DNA of 14,211 nucleotides, from contig VFJU01000368.1 of NCBI GenBank assembly GCA_009885905.1, forward strand, positions 1-14,211, read 5' to 3'. The notes below the pieces were generated by a model that was not told where the DNA came from, searched no databases, and saw only the letters and a program-made list of their open reading frames with translations. Shown here piece after piece: positions 5,962 to 14,211 of the stretch. A program made the translations under genes and the position numbers. Every line of letters begins with the position of its first letter. Position 1 is the stretch's first letter. This DNA comes from Verrucomicrobiota bacterium. GTDB taxonomy: Bacteria > Verrucomicrobiota > Verrucomicrobiia > Verrucomicrobiales > Akkermansiaceae.

Positions 5962-6729
5962 TCACGCACCTTGGACGCGTAAAATGTAGCGGGCGACAGC
6001 TTCTCGAGTGATTTCAGCGATGCTTGTCTCGGGCTTGGCGAAGGGTGGAACAAACCATGGGAACGAACCTAACACGTCAGTGATCACTGCGACCTCTCCG
6101 TCGCAAGTTCCATTTCCGCAGCCGATCCCGATCGTTGGAACGGTGATGGATTCAGAAAGCCACCGCGCGGTTTCGGGGATGATCGATTCGAAGACGATTG
6201 AGAATACTCCGGCATGGACGAGCGCCTGAGCTCCTTCGCGGATCGTCTCGGCTTGTTCGGGAGTTTTGCCTTTTTTGCGGTAGCCACCTTCTTCGAGGAC
6301 GCGCTGGGGCAGCATGCCGAGGTGGCCCATCACGGGAATGCCTGCAGAGGTGATGGCCCGCACTTTTTCCGCTTGGCGTAGCCCCCCCTCGAGCTTCACC
6401 GCCTCCGCGCCAGCATCGACAAGCCGGCGGGCTGAAACGAGAGCTTGCTCGGGCGTGTCGTAAGTATGGATCGGTAAATCCCCCACGATGAGCGCCTGGG
6501 GTTTGGCGCGAGCCACGGCGGCCACGTGGTGGAGCATGTGGTCGAGCGTGACGTGGGTGGTGTCTGAAAAGCCAAGCGCCACCATGCCCAGTGAGTCGCC
6601 GACGAGGAGCACGTCCACGCCGCTCTCGTCCAGCAGGCGGGCGGTGGGGTAGTCGTACGCCGTCAGCGCCGCGATGGGGCGGCCGCCTTTGCGTAGGCGG
6701 AGAAAGTCGGCTTTTTGTTGCGCAGTCAC
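5962..6729 (-). CDS. panB: Ketopantoate hydroxymethyltransferase
   Basis: PanB adds the hydroxymethyl group of methylene-tetrahydrofolate to 2-oxoisovalerate, the first committed step of pantothenate and CoA synthesis. At 255 residues it is near the usual length. Metal ligands D45 (GDSLG) and D84 (GDLP), K112 and E114 (KLEGG), GHLGMLPQ at 135-142 and catalytic E181 (FESI) match the family. The glycine-rich C-terminal loop reads TIGIGCGNGTCDG, where an Ala is more common at the first Cys. The start is GTG (6727-6729), directly preceded by an in-frame TAG, so no longer start is possible. No Shine-Dalgarno is seen. It lies downstream of tRNA-Glu and its terminator, and forms a two-gene unit with hemW. 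Confidence 0.94.
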   Translation of the reverse strand: MTAQQKADFLRLRKGGRPIAALTAYDYPTARLLDESGVDVLLVGDSLGMVALGFSDTTHVTLDHMLHHVAAVARAKPQALIVGDLPIHTYDTPEQALVSARRLVDAGAEAVKLEGGLRQAEKVRAITSAGIPVMGHLGMLPQRVLEEGGYRKKGKTPEQAETIREGAQALVHAGVFSIVFESIIPETARWLSESITVPTIGIGCGNGTCDGEVAVITDVLGSFPWFVPPFAKPETSIAEITREAVARYILRVQGA

Positions 6730-6761
6730 CTAGAGAAAATGAAGATTCGACGGGTTCTGGA

Positions 6762-6790
6762 AAGCAAAAAGCCCCCGCTGGGCGGAGGCT
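6762..6790 (-). terminator. Intrinsic terminator after tRNA-Glu
   Basis: On the minus strand AGCCTCCGC, loop CCA, GCGGGGGCT forms a nine-pair stem with one G-T pair (bases 6770-6790), followed by TTTTT. It sits eight bases beyond the tRNA 3' end. It also lies about 35 bases before the panB start, so panB needs either its own promoter in that short space or read-through. Confidence 0.8.
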
Positions 6791-6798
6791 GATTTGTA

Positions 6799-6873
6799 TG
6801 GCGACCCGTAAGGGAGTCGAACCCTTCTTGCCAGGATGAAAACCTGGAGTCCTAACCGATAGACGAACGGGTC
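6799..6873 (-). tRNA. tRNA-Glu (anticodon UUC)
   Basis: This 75-nt tRNA folds with acceptor stem GACCCGT/ACGGGTC (6867-6873 with 6803-6809), discriminator G and an encoded CCA at 6799-6801. The anticodon arm is CCAGG-TTTTCAT-CCTGG with anticodon TTC at 6838-6840. The T loop holds GTTCGAC. It decodes glutamate codons, and charged tRNA-Glu also feeds tetrapyrrole synthesis in bacteria that use GtrA/HemL. It is followed by an intrinsic terminator. Confidence 0.95.
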
Positions 6874-7089
6874 GTGTGTCGCGGAGCGGGCGGAAAAGAA
6901 CCGCACGGGGCGGGGTATTGCAAGGTTTTTTAGGGAAAAATTTCCGAGTGGATGGAATCACCAGCAAAATGAGCGGATTTTGTCCGATGAATCGTCAATT
7001 ATGTGAATGCTGGCTTGTCAAGGTGGAGCATATTTCTAGGGTTTGCGCATTCCGTCCCAAATGGGTTGAAAGCGGATCCTCTACCTTCC

Positions 7090-9066
7090 ATGAACACGAA
7101 ATTTCTCGAACAAGCCGCTAACGAAGCCCGTGGCCTCGCCATCGATGCCGTCCATCATTGTAACTCTGGCCACTTGGGCCTGCCGCTTGGCTGCGCCGAA
7201 ATTGGCGCCGTGCTATTCGGTGAGTCGATGCGCTATTTCCCAGATGCACCTAAATGGCTGAATCGCGACCGTTTTGTGCTCTCTGCAGGCCATGGCTCGA
7301 TGTTTCTTTATAGCTGGCTGCACATCTCTGGTTACGCGGTTTCACGCGACGAGGTGAAAAATTTTCGCGCACTTCATTCGATCACGCCTGGGCATCCTGA
7401 GTTCCATGAAACGCCTGGGGTGGAGGCTACGACGGGGCCGCTCGGACAGGGGATCGGCAATGCGGTGGGCTACGCGCTTTCAGGAAAACGGGCGGCGGCC
7501 CGATTCAACACCGAAAACCATACGATTTTTGACCAACACATTTTCTGCATCAACGGCGACGGATGTCTCCAAGAAGGGGTCGCGAAGGAGGCGATCGCGT
7601 TCGCCGGACATAACGGCCTAGACAATCTGATCCTGATCTATGATTCGAACGACGTGACGCTCGACGCCATGGCAGACCTAACCCAAGGCGAAGACGCTGA
7701 GCAATATTTCTCCTCGCAACGTTGGGACGCGGTCACCATCGATGGTCAAAATCTAGCAGCCATCGCTGCTGCCATCGAAAACGCTAAAGCAAATAAAAAT
7801 GGTCGCCCAAAGGTGATCATCGCCAAGACGCTCATCGGCAAAGGGATTCCCGAAGTCGCGGGCACTGCCAAGGGACACGGCGAGGGTGGAGCAAAGTTCA
7901 GCGAAAGCGCGCGTGCTGGCCTCGGACTTCCCGCGGACGAACATTTCTACGTGTCGCCAGAGACCAAGGAATTTTTCACGAAGAAAAAAGCAGCATCCAA
8001 GGCACAGTTTGAAGCATGGCAAGCTGTCTACGATGCGTGGTCTGCAGCGAATCCTTTACTCGCTGCTGAACTAACCGCCAGTGTGGGATTATCAGTTCCA
8101 CGTGATCTTAGCACACAGATTCCGGCGTTCGCTGCCGAGTACAAGGACGCGACCCGTTCCGCTGGTGCCACGGTGATTAATGCGGTGGCGAAGGCGGTTC
8201 CGCAATTTCTCACTGGCAGTGCCGACCTTTTTGGATCGACGAAAAATTACATCAAAGACGGTGGGGATTTCTCCGCCGCCAACCCGTTAGGCCGCAACAT
8301 TTGGTTCGGTATCCGTGAGCATGCCATGGGTGCAATCTGCAACGGAATCGCCTACGATGGCTTGTTTCGGGCCAGTGGTGCCACCTTCTTAGTCTTTGCG
8401 GATTATATGCGCGGTGCGATCCGCCTTGCGGCGCTTTCCCATCTGCCGGTGACCTACATTTTCACTCACGACTCGGTCGGAGTGGGCGAGGACGGGCCTA
8501 CTCACCAACCGGTTGAAACGGTTAGCGGTTTGCGGGTGATTCCAAATTTGGATGTCATCCGTCCAGGTGATGCCGAGGAAACCGCGGGTGCATTCATAGC
8601 AGCCATGACCCGTACAGATGGTCCGACAGCGCTTATTCTAACACGCCAAGCGATCCCACTGATGAACGAGCTTTCTTTGGATGTTCGTCGCGATGGTGTT
8701 CTGCGTGGTGGTTATATCGCCCATAAAGAATCCGGTGCCTTAACGACCATCCTTCTCGCGACAGGTTCCGAAGTTCAGTACGCGATGGCAGCTGCCGTCG
8801 AATTGGGCGATGGTACGCGTGTCGTTTCTATGCCGTGCTTTGAGCGCTTCGAGCGTCAAAGTGCAGAGTACCGCGAGAGTGTATTGCCTAAGGCCTGCAC
8901 CAAGCGTATTTCAATCGAGGCGGGTGTTACCGATCTCTGGTGGAAATACATTGGTACTGAGGGCAAGGCGATCGGCATCGACCGTTTCGGTATCAGTGCC
9001 CCGGGCGATGTCGTGTTTAAGGAACTTGGTATTTCAAAAGATCGCATCGTGGCCGCAGTGAAGTAA
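7090..9066 (+). CDS. tkt: Transketolase
   Basis: This thiamine-diphosphate enzyme moves two-carbon units between sugar phosphates in the pentose phosphate pathway. The ATG at 7090 gives 658 residues, the usual size. The frame is open to a GTG at 7003, but that adds 29 residues unlike the family, whereas [20 protein letters not shown] is a normal start. Visible sites are H28 in SGHLGLP, the diphosphate/metal motif GDGCLQEG with D157 and N187 (YDSN), TGPLGQG, the catalytic glutamate E410 in IREHAMG, and [15 protein letters not shown] in the pyrimidine domain. No clear Shine-Dalgarno precedes it. It is monocistronic, divergent from tRNA-Glu across 216 bp and convergent with the transglutaminase gene, with only 47 bp between stops and no visible terminator. 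Confidence 0.95.
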   Translation: MNTKFLEQAANEARGLAIDAVHHCNSGHLGLPLGCAEIGAVLFGESMRYFPDAPKWLNRDRFVLSAGHGSMFLYSWLHISGYAVSRDEVKNFRALHSITPGHPEFHETPGVEATTGPLGQGIGNAVGYALSGKRAAARFNTENHTIFDQHIFCINGDGCLQEGVAKEAIAFAGHNGLDNLILIYDSNDVTLDAMADLTQGEDAEQYFSSQRWDAVTIDGQNLAAIAAAIENAKANKNGRPKVIIAKTLIGKGIPEVAGTAKGHGEGGAKFSESARAGLGLPADEHFYVSPETKEFFTKKKAASKAQFEAWQAVYDAWSAANPLLAAELTASVGLSVPRDLSTQIPAFAAEYKDATRSAGATVINAVAKAVPQFLTGSADLFGSTKNYIKDGGDFSAANPLGRNIWFGIREHAMGAICNGIAYDGLFRASGATFLVFADYMRGAIRLAALSHLPVTYIFTHDSVGVGEDGPTHQPVETVSGLRVIPNLDVIRPGDAEETAGAFIAAMTRTDGPTALILTRQAIPLMNELSLDVRRDGVLRGGYIAHKESGALTTILLATGSEVQYAMAAAVELGDGTRVVSMPCFERFERQSAEYRESVLPKACTKRISIEAGVTDLWWKYIGTEGKAIGIDRFGISAPGDVVFKELGISKDRIVAAVK

Positions 9067-9113
9067 TTTATTGTTAGAAAAAGATTGGTGATTTCGGCGT
9101 CATAGAGTTCATC

Positions 9114-11108
9114 TCAGTTACGCTTTAGTTTTGATTCCAGTACTTTAGTTAGTTCAGTTAGACGTTTTGACTCTATTTGCGAATGAGGAGATGGGTCGAA
9201 GCGTAGGCGTTGGTGAAGCAAGATGGCTTCATCCAGTGCGGATGAACCCCCAAGCCATGGACGTAAGCGCTTGAGCCACGATCCCAGAGGCTCACTGAGT
9301 GGGCGTGAGCCAAGACGTTTCTCAGCAAGTGGTTCCAGAGCATTGAGTGAAGTGTGTATGACTTGTTCTTGATAGATCGATAACAGACGAGCTTTGGCCT
9401 CGTGGCGCTTGGATTTCGATAATTTATTAGCAATAAATATTAGCACTCCAAGAGCGAGGATCGACATAACCACTGAGACGATCATTCGGTTGTTAGGTTT
9501 GTTTCGCCAGAGAAAAAAGTCTTCTCGCAGTCGCTTTTGATAATCGCTGATGCGCTGCGCCCTACTGTTTGTCATGGAGGTATTGGCAAATAAGCTCCCC
9601 GGAGTTGGATCAAAGTCAATCCAGTGGGATTGATCGGCATCCCATACCCGACACCATGCATGACTGTGCGTGCCGCGGATGACGTATTCCTCGTGAGTCG
9701 AATCGAACTCCATCACCGCGTAGCCAATCGCATAACGAGTCGGAATGCCGGCTTGGCGAAGGAGTAAGGCCGTAGAGGTGGCAAAATATTCGCAATGTCC
9801 AGATCTGACATTGGTTAGAAATTTATGGATGGCAGATCGGTACTCATTGGGTTGATTGAAACTGCTGATCAACAAAGTCCGTGAGTATTTGAAGTTTTTT
9901 TGAAACCATGAGCGGATAGCGGCAAGTTTCGCCTGTAGAGTCGGTTGCTCATCAATGCGGATTTCCTTTAAGATTTTCTGCAACACCTCGCTGTCAATCT
10001 GGGGAATAACAAGATCCTCTTTGAGGATAGGGGGGGATTCCGGATTGGTTTTGCCCTGCCAGATCACGGTGCCTTGGATGATTGAATGTTTTGGGAAAAT
10101 GCGAACTGTACCGAATGAGTTGCAATCCACACCGTCTAACTCGAAATCGCGTAGACTGGTTGTGTCGCCTGGCAGCGGTAGCGGAGTCTCCGCGGAGGCT
10201 GTCCCGTAGATCGTGTAGCGAGGTAGATTTGCGCCGATGGCTTTTTTTTGCGCATCGGGCGTGAGATTGTCATTAAGCAGGAAGTAGATTTCTCCATCGC
10301 GAGGCTCGATGTTATCCAAGTCGCGAAAATCTTTATCAGTGACGCGAGCGTTCTGCCAAGTGGAGCCATAGAATGTGTTGTAAGTACCAGTTCTAAGCAA
10401 GTTGGGTTTCCGAGAATTTTCTGAGGTCCGTAGTCTCCACATGATGTCTGGCGAGAGATCAATCGGTCCCAATCGACCAATCGAAGTGGTAGCGGAATTA
10501 GGATTGAATATAGGGCGACTTGATCCGCGATTTCCAAGCCAGTTGCTTAATTCATCGAGACCAATCTGACCCACAAGGGCAATGCCCCCAGAAAATGTTA
10601 GGGCGATGAGCAGTGAGAGTGGACGACTGCCGCTCGAAGAAAGTAATCGCCAGCCTGCAAGGACGACTAGGCAAGGAAGGAAAGCCCGTGAGTAAGGCAG
10701 CGAATTTGTTTCACTGCCTAGGCTGGCAGCAATGATCGTCCCGATGAAATAGATGTTGCCGAAATTAATTTGTAACGTTGGATCTTTCAGTCCAAGACGG
10801 AGATTTCGTTCTTGGCGATTTTTTGCTAGAAAAGAAAAAGTGCTCAGTGGGAGCGACGCAATCAGTCCGAATGATTGGATCAACTGCATCGGTAGGAGAA
10901 GCGCTGGAAGCCATGCTATCAGTATGGGCAGAGCAAGGTAGGGTGTTTCTATGAGGAAAATCCAAACGGTGGCGAGTCCAATGACTAGGACGTTGAATTG
11001 CCAAGCGCGATTGGTGGTTTCCGCGGAAAAGTCCCAACGAGATTTAATCCAGTTAGCACTTTCAACGATAAGTCCCATCAGGATTCCTAGCAATGGCATC
11101 CCAGACAT
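9114..11108 (-). CDS. Membrane transglutaminase-like protein (TgpA/DUF3488 type)
   Basis: From ATG 11108 the protein has 664 residues. Several N-terminal membrane segments lie at about 4-16, 38-53, 58-80, 141-157 and 162-180. A large extracytoplasmic part carries the transglutaminase core. A last membrane span is at 543-560, followed by a cytoplasmic tail with a DUF4129-like look. The papain-like triad is C439 (SGHCEYFAT), H483 (THSHAW) and D500 (WIDFDPTPG), so it is probably active as a transamidase or protease; the substrate is unknown. The frame stays open upstream to a TAA at 11184-11186. That extension encodes PPPRYILGASLVFWGA, which resembles the usual start of the first membrane segment, yet holds no ATG, GTG or TTG. 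The true start may thus be an ATT at 11169-11171, or the annotated ATG leaves helix 1 trimmed. It is the last gene of the pyrD-led series. Confidence 0.88.
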   Translation of the reverse strand: MSGMPLLGILMGLIVESANWIKSRWDFSAETTNRAWQFNVLVIGLATVWIFLIETPYLALPILIAWLPALLLPMQLIQSFGLIASLPLSTFSFLAKNRQERNLRLGLKDPTLQINFGNIYFIGTIIAASLGSETNSLPYSRAFLPCLVVLAGWRLLSSSGSRPLSLLIALTFSGGIALVGQIGLDELSNWLGNRGSSRPIFNPNSATTSIGRLGPIDLSPDIMWRLRTSENSRKPNLLRTGTYNTFYGSTWQNARVTDKDFRDLDNIEPRDGEIYFLLNDNLTPDAQKKAIGANLPRYTIYGTASAETPLPLPGDTTSLRDFELDGVDCNSFGTVRIFPKHSIIQGTVIWQGKTNPESPPILKEDLVIPQIDSEVLQKILKEIRIDEQPTLQAKLAAIRSWFQKNFKYSRTLLISSFNQPNEYRSAIHKFLTNVRSGHCEYFATSTALLLRQAGIPTRYAIGYAVMEFDSTHEEYVIRGTHSHAWCRVWDADQSHWIDFDPTPGSLFANTSMTNSRAQRISDYQKRLREDFFLWRNKPNNRMIVSVVMSILALGVLIFIANKLSKSKRHEAKARLLSIYQEQVIHTSLNALEPLAEKRLGSRPLSEPLGSWLKRLRPWLGGSSALDEAILLHQRLRFDPSPHSQIESKRLTELTKVLESKLKRN

Positions 11109-11195
11109 CGCGCCCCAGAAGACGAGCGATGCGCCAAGAATGTAGCGGGGTGGTGGTTGGGCTTGGTAAATAACTTTTTGTCGTTAGATTAATTT

Positions 11196-12590
11196 CTATA
11201 GTCGCTTCGGCAAGCGTTGGAGGTCGCGGGCGATGCAGCCGGATTCGATCCAGTAACCTGGAATGCCGACTGGCGCGGGTCCGATACCGATGATGATCGG
11301 TGAACAAATCATCCCACTACTTCTCAGGGTGTTGAGAAATTTTTCTCGATTCATGTCCCACCCGTTAAAAATAACCAAGCATGATGTTAGATCGTTTCCA
11401 TGGCGAAGGACCAATTGAGCCAACTCAGTGAACTTTTCTTTCCGCTCTGGCGAGACCGCGGCGAGAACTTGTAGCAGTTTTTCCGCTCGCTCCATTCCTC
11501 GTCCGGCAGTCACCCGATGGGCGGTATTTTTGATAAACATCAAATCTAACAATGATTCGTTGGTGTCAATGCATGCAGCGAATGAAGCCGCCACCGAGAC
11601 GACCTCCTCGAATGAATGATCGGTTTGATTGCATGACAAAGTGTCGACGATCAAGCCGTAGCGGGGGTGAAATGTGTCCTCTAGTTCTTTCACGATGGGT
11701 CGGCCAGTCCTAGCCCAGCTTTTCCAGTCGATTTGTCGTAACGAGTCACCTGGGCGGTATTCGCGCAGTCCGACGAACTCGCCCGTGGTGCCGACCGATG
11801 TTGCGCTGGCTTCTCCGGAAATTTTAAAAGCGGCGGCACCTGGAAGTTCTACCGGTGGTAAAGCGAAACGGCGTGGCAATATGGTCAGTGTGGCGGTGGG
11901 GGCTTGCACTTTCCGGCATCGTTGGAAAAGGCCGAAAGGATCTGGAAGGATAACTCTTAGATCGTCGAATGTGATGACCCCGCGGCGCTGCGGAGTGATA
12001 GACATTGATACTTTTGTTTGCTGCCCTTCTAGCAGGTCGATGTCGGTGCTGGATTGTCCACCGGTGAAGTAGCGATTTCCTTGGAGTATCCAGCGCCAGC
12101 GAAAATAGGCAAAGTGGCGATCAAAACGATTTCGCTCGTCTTCACCGGGTTCCTTGAGGACAGAAAATGCCTCCAAACTTGGTCGAGGATTCGGCGGGGT
12201 GTCGATGAGCCAAGCGCGCGATAACCGACCCTTGCCGCGCTGTGAAACTTGCACCGTGTAGGTGAAGGCAACACCAGCGGTGGCGAAGCGCGGTAACTCG
12301 CGTTTGGCTTCAAGCACCGCACTTCGGGAAAATGCCCAAAGAGCGCCGATAAGAATCATGCCCAAACTAAGTGAAAAAACCTGATAGATCGAACTTTGGC
12401 CGTGACCGATTGCCAAGCAGGTTGCTAACAGCAATACAACTCCGAGGGCGATTCCTGCAGGGCGGCAGTGTCGCCCTAAGCAATCATGAAAAGCAGCGCC
12501 GAGCGAATAGATCTTGTGTAAGCGTTGGTCCAGGTGTGCTCTCCCCCGCGCTGGCTTTCCGCTCGCTAATGGTGGTGGAGGAACTCTCAT
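11196..12590 (-). CDS. DUF58 membrane protein, MoxR partner
   Basis: This 464-residue protein has two membrane segments at about 45-62 and 70-87, then a soluble part. The DUF58 signature GLREYRPGDSLRQIDWKSWA is at 274-293, followed by ARTGRPIVKELED. DUF58 proteins have a von Willebrand factor A-like fold; here the metal-site-like stretch is VDTLS around 315-319, and a full MIDAS motif is not evident. In many bacteria this family is encoded beside a MoxR ATPase and a transglutaminase, as here, and is thought to work with them at the membrane. It starts 11 bases after the moxR stop without a clear ribosome site. The first 20 residues are Pro- and basic-rich and may be cytoplasmic, or the start may lie further in. 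Confidence 0.9.
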   Translation of the reverse strand: MRVPPPPLASGKPARGRAHLDQRLHKIYSLGAAFHDCLGRHCRPAGIALGVVLLLATCLAIGHGQSSIYQVFSLSLGMILIGALWAFSRSAVLEAKRELPRFATAGVAFTYTVQVSQRGKGRLSRAWLIDTPPNPRPSLEAFSVLKEPGEDERNRFDRHFAYFRWRWILQGNRYFTGGQSSTDIDLLEGQQTKVSMSITPQRRGVITFDDLRVILPDPFGLFQRCRKVQAPTATLTILPRRFALPPVELPGAAAFKISGEASATSVGTTGEFVGLREYRPGDSLRQIDWKSWARTGRPIVKELEDTFHPRYGLIVDTLSCNQTDHSFEEVVSVAASFAACIDTNESLLDLMFIKNTAHRVTAGRGMERAEKLLQVLAAVSPERKEKFTELAQLVLRHGNDLTSCLVIFNGWDMNREKFLNTLRSSGMICSPIIIGIGPAPVGIPGYWIESGCIARDLQRLPKRL

Positions 12591-12601
12591 CGACTTGGAA
12601 T

Positions 12602-13537
12602 TTAGACGGGCACTGGTATTTGCTCAATCAACTCGTTGACGATCTGGCGGGCGTTGACGCCCGAGTATTTTGCGTCTGGCGCGAGTAATATTCGGTGGGC
12701 AATGACGTCCGTCGCCACCGCCTGAATCATCTCTGGAGTGACGAAATCTTGTTCTTCGAAAATAGCCAATGCCTGAGATACTTTCATCAATGCAAGAGAA
12801 GCTCTTGGACTTGCGGCGAGTTGGATCGCTGGATGCCCACGAGTTGCTCCCACCAGTGCGACGACGTAATGGCGGAGTTCTTCACTGAAGCGAACTTGTC
12901 GGGCCGCAGCCATCAGGCTAACAATCTCCTCACGGGTGGCCACCGGTGAGAGTGAGTCCACTGGGTGGCTATCTGTCTGATCTGCCAAGATGGCTACTTC
13001 TTCTGCTGCGCTTACGTAGCCGAGCGTGCATTGCATGGCGAAGCGGTCCATCTGTGCCTCAGGCAGTGGGTAGGTGCCGCGAAATTCAACTGGATTCTGC
13101 GTGGCGATGACAAAAAAGATACTTCCAAGATCGTGTTTAATTCCCTCAATCGTTGCTTGGCGTTCCCCCATCGATTCTAACAAAGCGCTCTGGGTTCGCG
13201 GTGATGCGCGGTTGATTTCGTCGGCGAGGAGAATATCGGTGAAGACGGGTCCTGGATGAAAACGAAAATCCTGACTGCGTGGATCGAAAATTGACACGCC
13301 AAGGATATCAGATGGTAAAAGATCTGGTGTGAATTGAACACGCTTGAACGTGGCACCGCCGATGGTCCGAGCTATGGCTTTGGCAAGTGTGGTTTTGCCT
13401 GTCCCTGGAAAATCTTCTAACAACACATGTCCGCCCGAGATCATGCATGCTAGCACGTGGCGAATCACTTTTGGTTGGCCTCGAACAACCGAACAAACGG
13501 CATTTTCCAATCGAACTGCAGTGGTGTAATTCATCAT
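12602..13537 (-). CDS. MoxR-family AAA+ ATPase
   Basis: At 311 residues this has the normal size for the family. Walker A is FPGTGKTT with K48, Walker B is ILLADE with D106 and E107, sensor 1 is ATQNP with N148, and the downstream PLPEAQMDRF carries R165, typical of MoxR. The C-terminal lid domain follows from about 220. MoxR ATPases act as chaperones that mature or insert cofactors into partner proteins, usually von Willebrand-type ones; the DUF58 gene next door is the likely partner. Two ATG codons lie side by side at the start (13537 and 13534), and either could be used; no Shine-Dalgarno is visible. It lies 15 bases downstream of pyrD. Confidence 0.94.
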   Translation of the reverse strand: MMNYTTAVRLENAVCSVVRGQPKVIRHVLACMISGGHVLLEDFPGTGKTTLAKAIARTIGGATFKRVQFTPDLLPSDILGVSIFDPRSQDFRFHPGPVFTDILLADEINRASPRTQSALLESMGERQATIEGIKHDLGSIFFVIATQNPVEFRGTYPLPEAQMDRFAMQCTLGYVSAAEEVAILADQTDSHPVDSLSPVATREEIVSLMAAARQVRFSEELRHYVVALVGATRGHPAIQLAASPRASLALMKVSQALAIFEEQDFVTPEMIQAVATDVIAHRILLAPDAKYSGVNARQIVNELIEQIPVPV

Positions 13538-13552
13538 GGTTGATGGGATTAA

Positions 13553-14211
13553 TTAGAGCGCATTTGCGAGTTCTCTGACCAATTTGGGGCCTTGGTAGAT
13601 GAATGAGGTGTAAACCTGTACGAGTGATGCACCCGCTTGGATTTTTACACGAGCGTCTTCGAGGGATGAGATGCCACCCACACCGATGATCGGGATTTGG
13701 CCTCTTAGGTGATAGGCAAACTGCCTTAAAGTGGCGGTGCTTTTGTCAAAGACTGGGCGACCGGAAAGTCCACCTGCTTGATTTGTGTGTGGGTGTTGGT
13801 GCAAGTGATCTCGGTCAAGGGTGGTGTTAGTTGCGATGAGACCATCCAATCCACCCTCAAGGAAAACTTTGGATAATTCACAAATATGGGTCTCATCGAG
13901 GTCAGGGGCGACTTTGAAAAGTAGCGGCACGTTCTTACCATGCTCAGCAGCGAGTTTGATTTGTTCAGCCTTGAGTTTTTCTAATAATCTAGCAGATGCT
14001 TCAGCGCCTTGTAGTTCCCGAAGGCCAGGAGTGTTAGGTGAAGAAAGATTCACCGCTACGTAGTCAGCAACTGGATAAGCTTTGCGCAAACAAATCAGAT
14101 AATCTTCCGCTGCATTTTCGTTAGGAGTATCTTTATTTTTTCCAATATTAAACCCGATGATTCCTTTGAATGATTTCGCCTTGAGCACATTCGCGACGCC
14201 AGTTTCGATGC
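13553..14211 (-). CDS. pyrD: Dihydroorotate dehydrogenase (quinone), partial
   Basis: Only the C-terminal 219 residues or so are in the window; the frame runs through the right edge, so the GTG at 14188 is internal and not a start. The enzyme oxidises dihydroorotate to orotate at the membrane, using FMN and quinone, in pyrimidine synthesis. Class 2 features include GFNIGKNKDTPNE, the catalytic-serine motif NLSSPNTPGLRELQ, FKVAPDL, the ATNTTLDRD loop, GGLSGRP, and the FMN-phosphate region IIGVGGI with GASLVQVYTSFIYQGP. The similarity to E. coli PyrD runs without gaps of note. It is the first visible gene of the series leading into moxR. Confidence 0.94.
   Translation of the reverse strand, partial: IETGVANVLKAKSFKGIIGFNIGKNKDTPNENAAEDYLICLRKAYPVADYVAVNLSSPNTPGLRELQGAEASARLLEKLKAEQIKLAAEHGKNVPLLFKVAPDLDETHICELSKVFLEGGLDGLIATNTTLDRDHLHQHPHTNQAGGLSGRPVFDKSTATLRQFAYHLRGQIPIIGVGGISSLEDARVKIQAGASLVQVYTSFIYQGPKLVRELANAL

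Noticed and set aside
6152..6967. 271-residue minus-strand frame across panB and tRNA-Glu
   Set aside because: It runs through the tRNA gene, is rich in Arg, Pro and Gly, and is a shifted frame of panB.
7003..7089. GTG start for transketolase
   Set aside because: It adds 29 residues absent from the family; ATG 7090 gives the expected length and start.
9067..9113. Terminator between tkt and the transglutaminase gene
   Set aside because: The 47-bp gap has no convincing stem or T run.

Overview
The window looks like a chromosomal segment from a Verrucomicrobiota-type bacterium. This is an inference from the character of the proteins, from the pyrD-moxR-DUF58-transglutaminase cluster, and from a GC-rich, hairpin-rich intergenic repeat block; no rRNA or marker gene here settles the phylum. 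No plasmid, phage, insertion sequence or CRISPR hallmark was seen.

Layout. Bases 1-856 hold no credible gene. They are a mosaic of imperfect direct and inverted repeats, many able to fold into hairpins, and the block runs off the left edge. Bases 857-1595 hold no firm gene, but 1154-1600 may carry a decayed, frame-broken coding remnant. A secreted cupin-domain protein lies on the minus strand (1596-2201). A 506-bp gap (2202-2707) follows. On the plus strand come Xaa-Pro aminopeptidase (M24B) and a purine nucleoside phosphorylase, linked by an unusual pair of ATGA overlaps through a nine-codon mini-ORF. Convergent to these, on the minus strand, are tRNA-Glu(UUC) with its own intrinsic terminator, then panB and hemW. 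A transketolase gene (plus) diverges from the tRNA. The right third is a minus-strand gene series read from the right edge: pyrD (cut by the edge), a MoxR AAA+ ATPase, a DUF58 membrane protein and a membrane transglutaminase.

Function. Most genes are housekeeping: peptide turnover, purine salvage, pantothenate/CoA synthesis, a HemW-type radical SAM protein, the pentose phosphate pathway and pyrimidine synthesis. The MoxR-DUF58-transglutaminase trio is a widespread envelope-associated set whose exact job is not well defined. It follows pyrD by only 15 bp, so it is probably co-transcribed with it.

The best leads for something unusual are the composite repeat block at 1-856, the double ATGA relay in front of punA, the transglutaminase frame that stays open and family-like upstream of its first ATG without any standard start codon, and the near absence of Shine-Dalgarno sequences. 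I did not find a clear, previously undescribed multi-gene system.
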